Part shown: positions 33,361-34,988 of the stretch, piece after piece
Layout of the letters: the number at the start of each line of letters is the position of its first letter
Position numbering within the stretch: the first letter of the stretch is position 1
Assembly: GCF_001949145.1 (NCBI RefSeq)
Contig: NW_019091486.1
Span: forward strand, 747,328 to 782,315
Source: Acanthaster planci
Lineage: Eukaryota; Echinodermata; Asteroidea; Valvatida; Acanthasteridae
DNA: 34,988 nucleotides
Reading direction: 5' to 3'
Made by a program: the position numbers and the translations under genes
Notes under the pieces: model-generated
Told to the model about the DNA's origin: nothing
What the model saw: only the letters and a program-made list of their open reading frames with translations
Databases searched by the model: none

Positions 33361-34088
33361 TTTCAAAACTCTTTGGGGGCGATTTTCATGGTAAAGATGC
33401 ACATCAGGAAATGTGTATCAAATTCATGCAGAATCCTACATCAGAATGGCCCATTATGGCTTTTAAACTTGTTTTCCCTTTTTAGTGATATTGCAAACAT
33501 TGAGAAATCCAAAAATAATCTTTAATCTTTTACTCATCACAAAAGGTAATGTCAACGATGAGTTCATTTCTTAAAACTAATTTTACAACATCTTAAAAGA
33601 TAAACATTTTCGAAAATGATATTGTTACTGTCGGCACGAATTTGGAGATTCAGAAATGCGTACTCCATCATCCCGCACAAAACATCGGGCAAAAAACGCA
33701 CGCGTTGGTCTAGTCACAGTTGTTTGATAAGCATAGACAAGTTTCCCTGCCATAACAACTGTTTGTCATCCATCACACACGCTACATGTAGATCGTTTGG
33801 GTCTGGTAAGCAGACTTGTGTAGAGTACTGCGTGTAGTCTACACTACCAGGTGCTGGGCCAATTTCAGGAAGCTGCTAAGCACAAAATTTGCTTAGCTAC
33901 AGTATTGTCAAGCTCAGGCGGAAAGGTTACCAGCCAAAAATCTATGTCATTTTTATGATAAGCGAACATTAGCAATATACAAATGAACATTGACATCCAT
34001 GAACTGCAACAGAAGCTAACCATGTGTTGTTTCGAACATTGAGGTGGGAAATTGTGGAAATGAACGACATCTTCATCAAACTGCTCAC

Positions 34089-34275
34089 CTGTAAATTCGG
34101 GCGCTGTCTTCCCATGTTTCCGCCATGAAGGTCCACCTTTGCTCCACCAACGTCGCTCTTTGCTGCTGCCGAGAAACCATCTTCGCCGTCGTCTGTACCG
34201 CTGGCTATCATCAGAGGTCGACGTGTCGTACTCGCTACCGGCAAACAATTCCTGCAAAATGTCTTCGTTTTCCAT
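34089..34275 (-). CDS. Possible first coding exon of an unrecognised gene
   Basis: An ATG at 34275 opens a frame of 62 codons plus one base, ending at a good donor, CAG|GTGAGC (34088). The start reads MENEDILQELFAGSEYDTST. The first 25 residues are acidic and serine-rich. A strongly basic, tryptophan-rich segment follows (a run of R residues at about 28-32, and RRWWSK at about 41-46). The composition shift and donor look like a genuine N-terminal exon. No family is recognised; acidic N-termini of this kind occur in transposase-derived proteins, but that is only a guess. No downstream exon could be joined with confidence. Confidence 0.35.
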
Positions 34276-34988
34276 GTTTTGGCCGTGATTGCTAATTCAG
34301 TAGCTGTGTGTTATCCAGATGGGTGAAAAAAGTAGTAATGCATCGCGTATTTATACCGCAGCGAACGATGCCCCCCCCCCGCTCCGCGCAGTCGAGCAAC
34401 GAATCAGAAGTGGGTGTTCAAATGAGGTCCTTACGCTTCAGACAACATGCTAGTCTTGGCTCAAGACGTTCTTTCGCGATACGGACTTAAATTGTCCGCT
34501 GCCAGCTCCCTATCTGCAAGCACAGATCAAACACTTAGTTTTCTGTACATACGGTCAACGTACGGTCAACGAACCCGACCGATTTATTTATTGAGCAGCC
34601 GGTTGCCCAGAGCTGTAATATGGTGCGCATCTGCCGGGCACTGGCTAGTTGACTGCATACACTGTCCACAGACCCGACTTGCCACACAAACCTGACTTAC
34701 CCAAGAACTGCTCCCCGCGAAGATGCACCGCCGGTGAAAGCCCTCTTTTGGTGGTTTGTGTACGTGCATGCGCGTTGTACAAACATCCCAACAACACCGT
34801 CGTGCACCAAGACTAACAACCTGCCGGTTAGATTGTTCCTGAATGGCACGTCGGTAACCAAAGGGGTTGCAGTTTTTTTGTGCTCGTCTGGCACTTTGGT
34901 ATGCAAAGGGTGTTTCATTTGTGCCTTTTTGGAATGGTGCTAAAAGTGTTAATTTATTGTCACAGGTTGGCACTCGATTGTCATAGTG
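34276..34988. other. Right-edge stretch, no gene recognised
   Basis: Would include the upstream region of the possible exon at 34089-34275. It contains a C10 run near 34372 and a tandem ACGGTCAACGT word near 34551. A 129-residue minus-strand reading frame (34584-34973) with many cysteines has no recognisable domain. Confidence 0.4.

Noticed and set aside
34584-34973. 129-residue cysteine-containing frame at the right edge
   Set aside because: Cysteine spacing fits no family I know, and overlapping frames exist on both strands; left unannotated.

Overview
The window looks like animal nuclear DNA. Coding sequence is sparse and split by GT-AG introns. There are poly-C and (CA)n runs, a tRNA-derived SINE, short inverted-repeat elements, one stretch of N (13070-13623) and one isolated N (1895). 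Gene content (a THAP zinc-finger gene and tandem GPI-anchored Ly6/uPAR-type genes) and repeat style fit a marine invertebrate. An echinoderm or other invertebrate deuterostome is my best guess, but nothing here settles the species.

Layout: (1) 1-1860, minus strand: 5' part of a THAP-domain gene (four exons seen, continuing off the left edge) with a GC-box/CRE-like promoter region. (2) 3746-5062, minus strand: a start-codon exon and a 48-nt signal-peptide exon of a Ly6-like gene whose remaining exons I cannot find (gene C). (3) 5063-12200: mostly non-coding, with inverted-repeat and degenerate tandem repeats. (4) 12206-20000: a locus carrying complete Ly6/uPAR-type gene A on the minus strand (four coding exons, 161 aa). 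(5) 20000-22100: spacer. (6) 22110-32200: a second, expanded copy of the same locus carrying gene B (four coding exons, 160 aa), with a SINE, a twin hairpin and a fold-back element in or near it. (7) 32460-33360: two oppositely oriented copies of a short inverted-terminal-repeat element, also present at 7797-8151. (8) 34089-34275, minus strand: a possible first coding exon of an unrecognised gene.

The main result is the Ly6 cluster, which can be rebuilt only by splicing. Each gene has an exon contributing just ATG+G, a 48-nt exon encoding the hydrophobic signal-peptide core, a 147-nt exon with the first five cysteines, and a last exon with the other five cysteines, the C-x-C-x4-C-N signature and a hydrophobic GPI-type tail. 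All introns are phase 1. Genes A and B keep homologous introns and flanks, so the whole locus was duplicated in tandem. Gene C shows the first two modules only. The products are expected to be secreted, lipid-anchored cell-surface three-finger proteins; their ligands cannot be read from the sequence.
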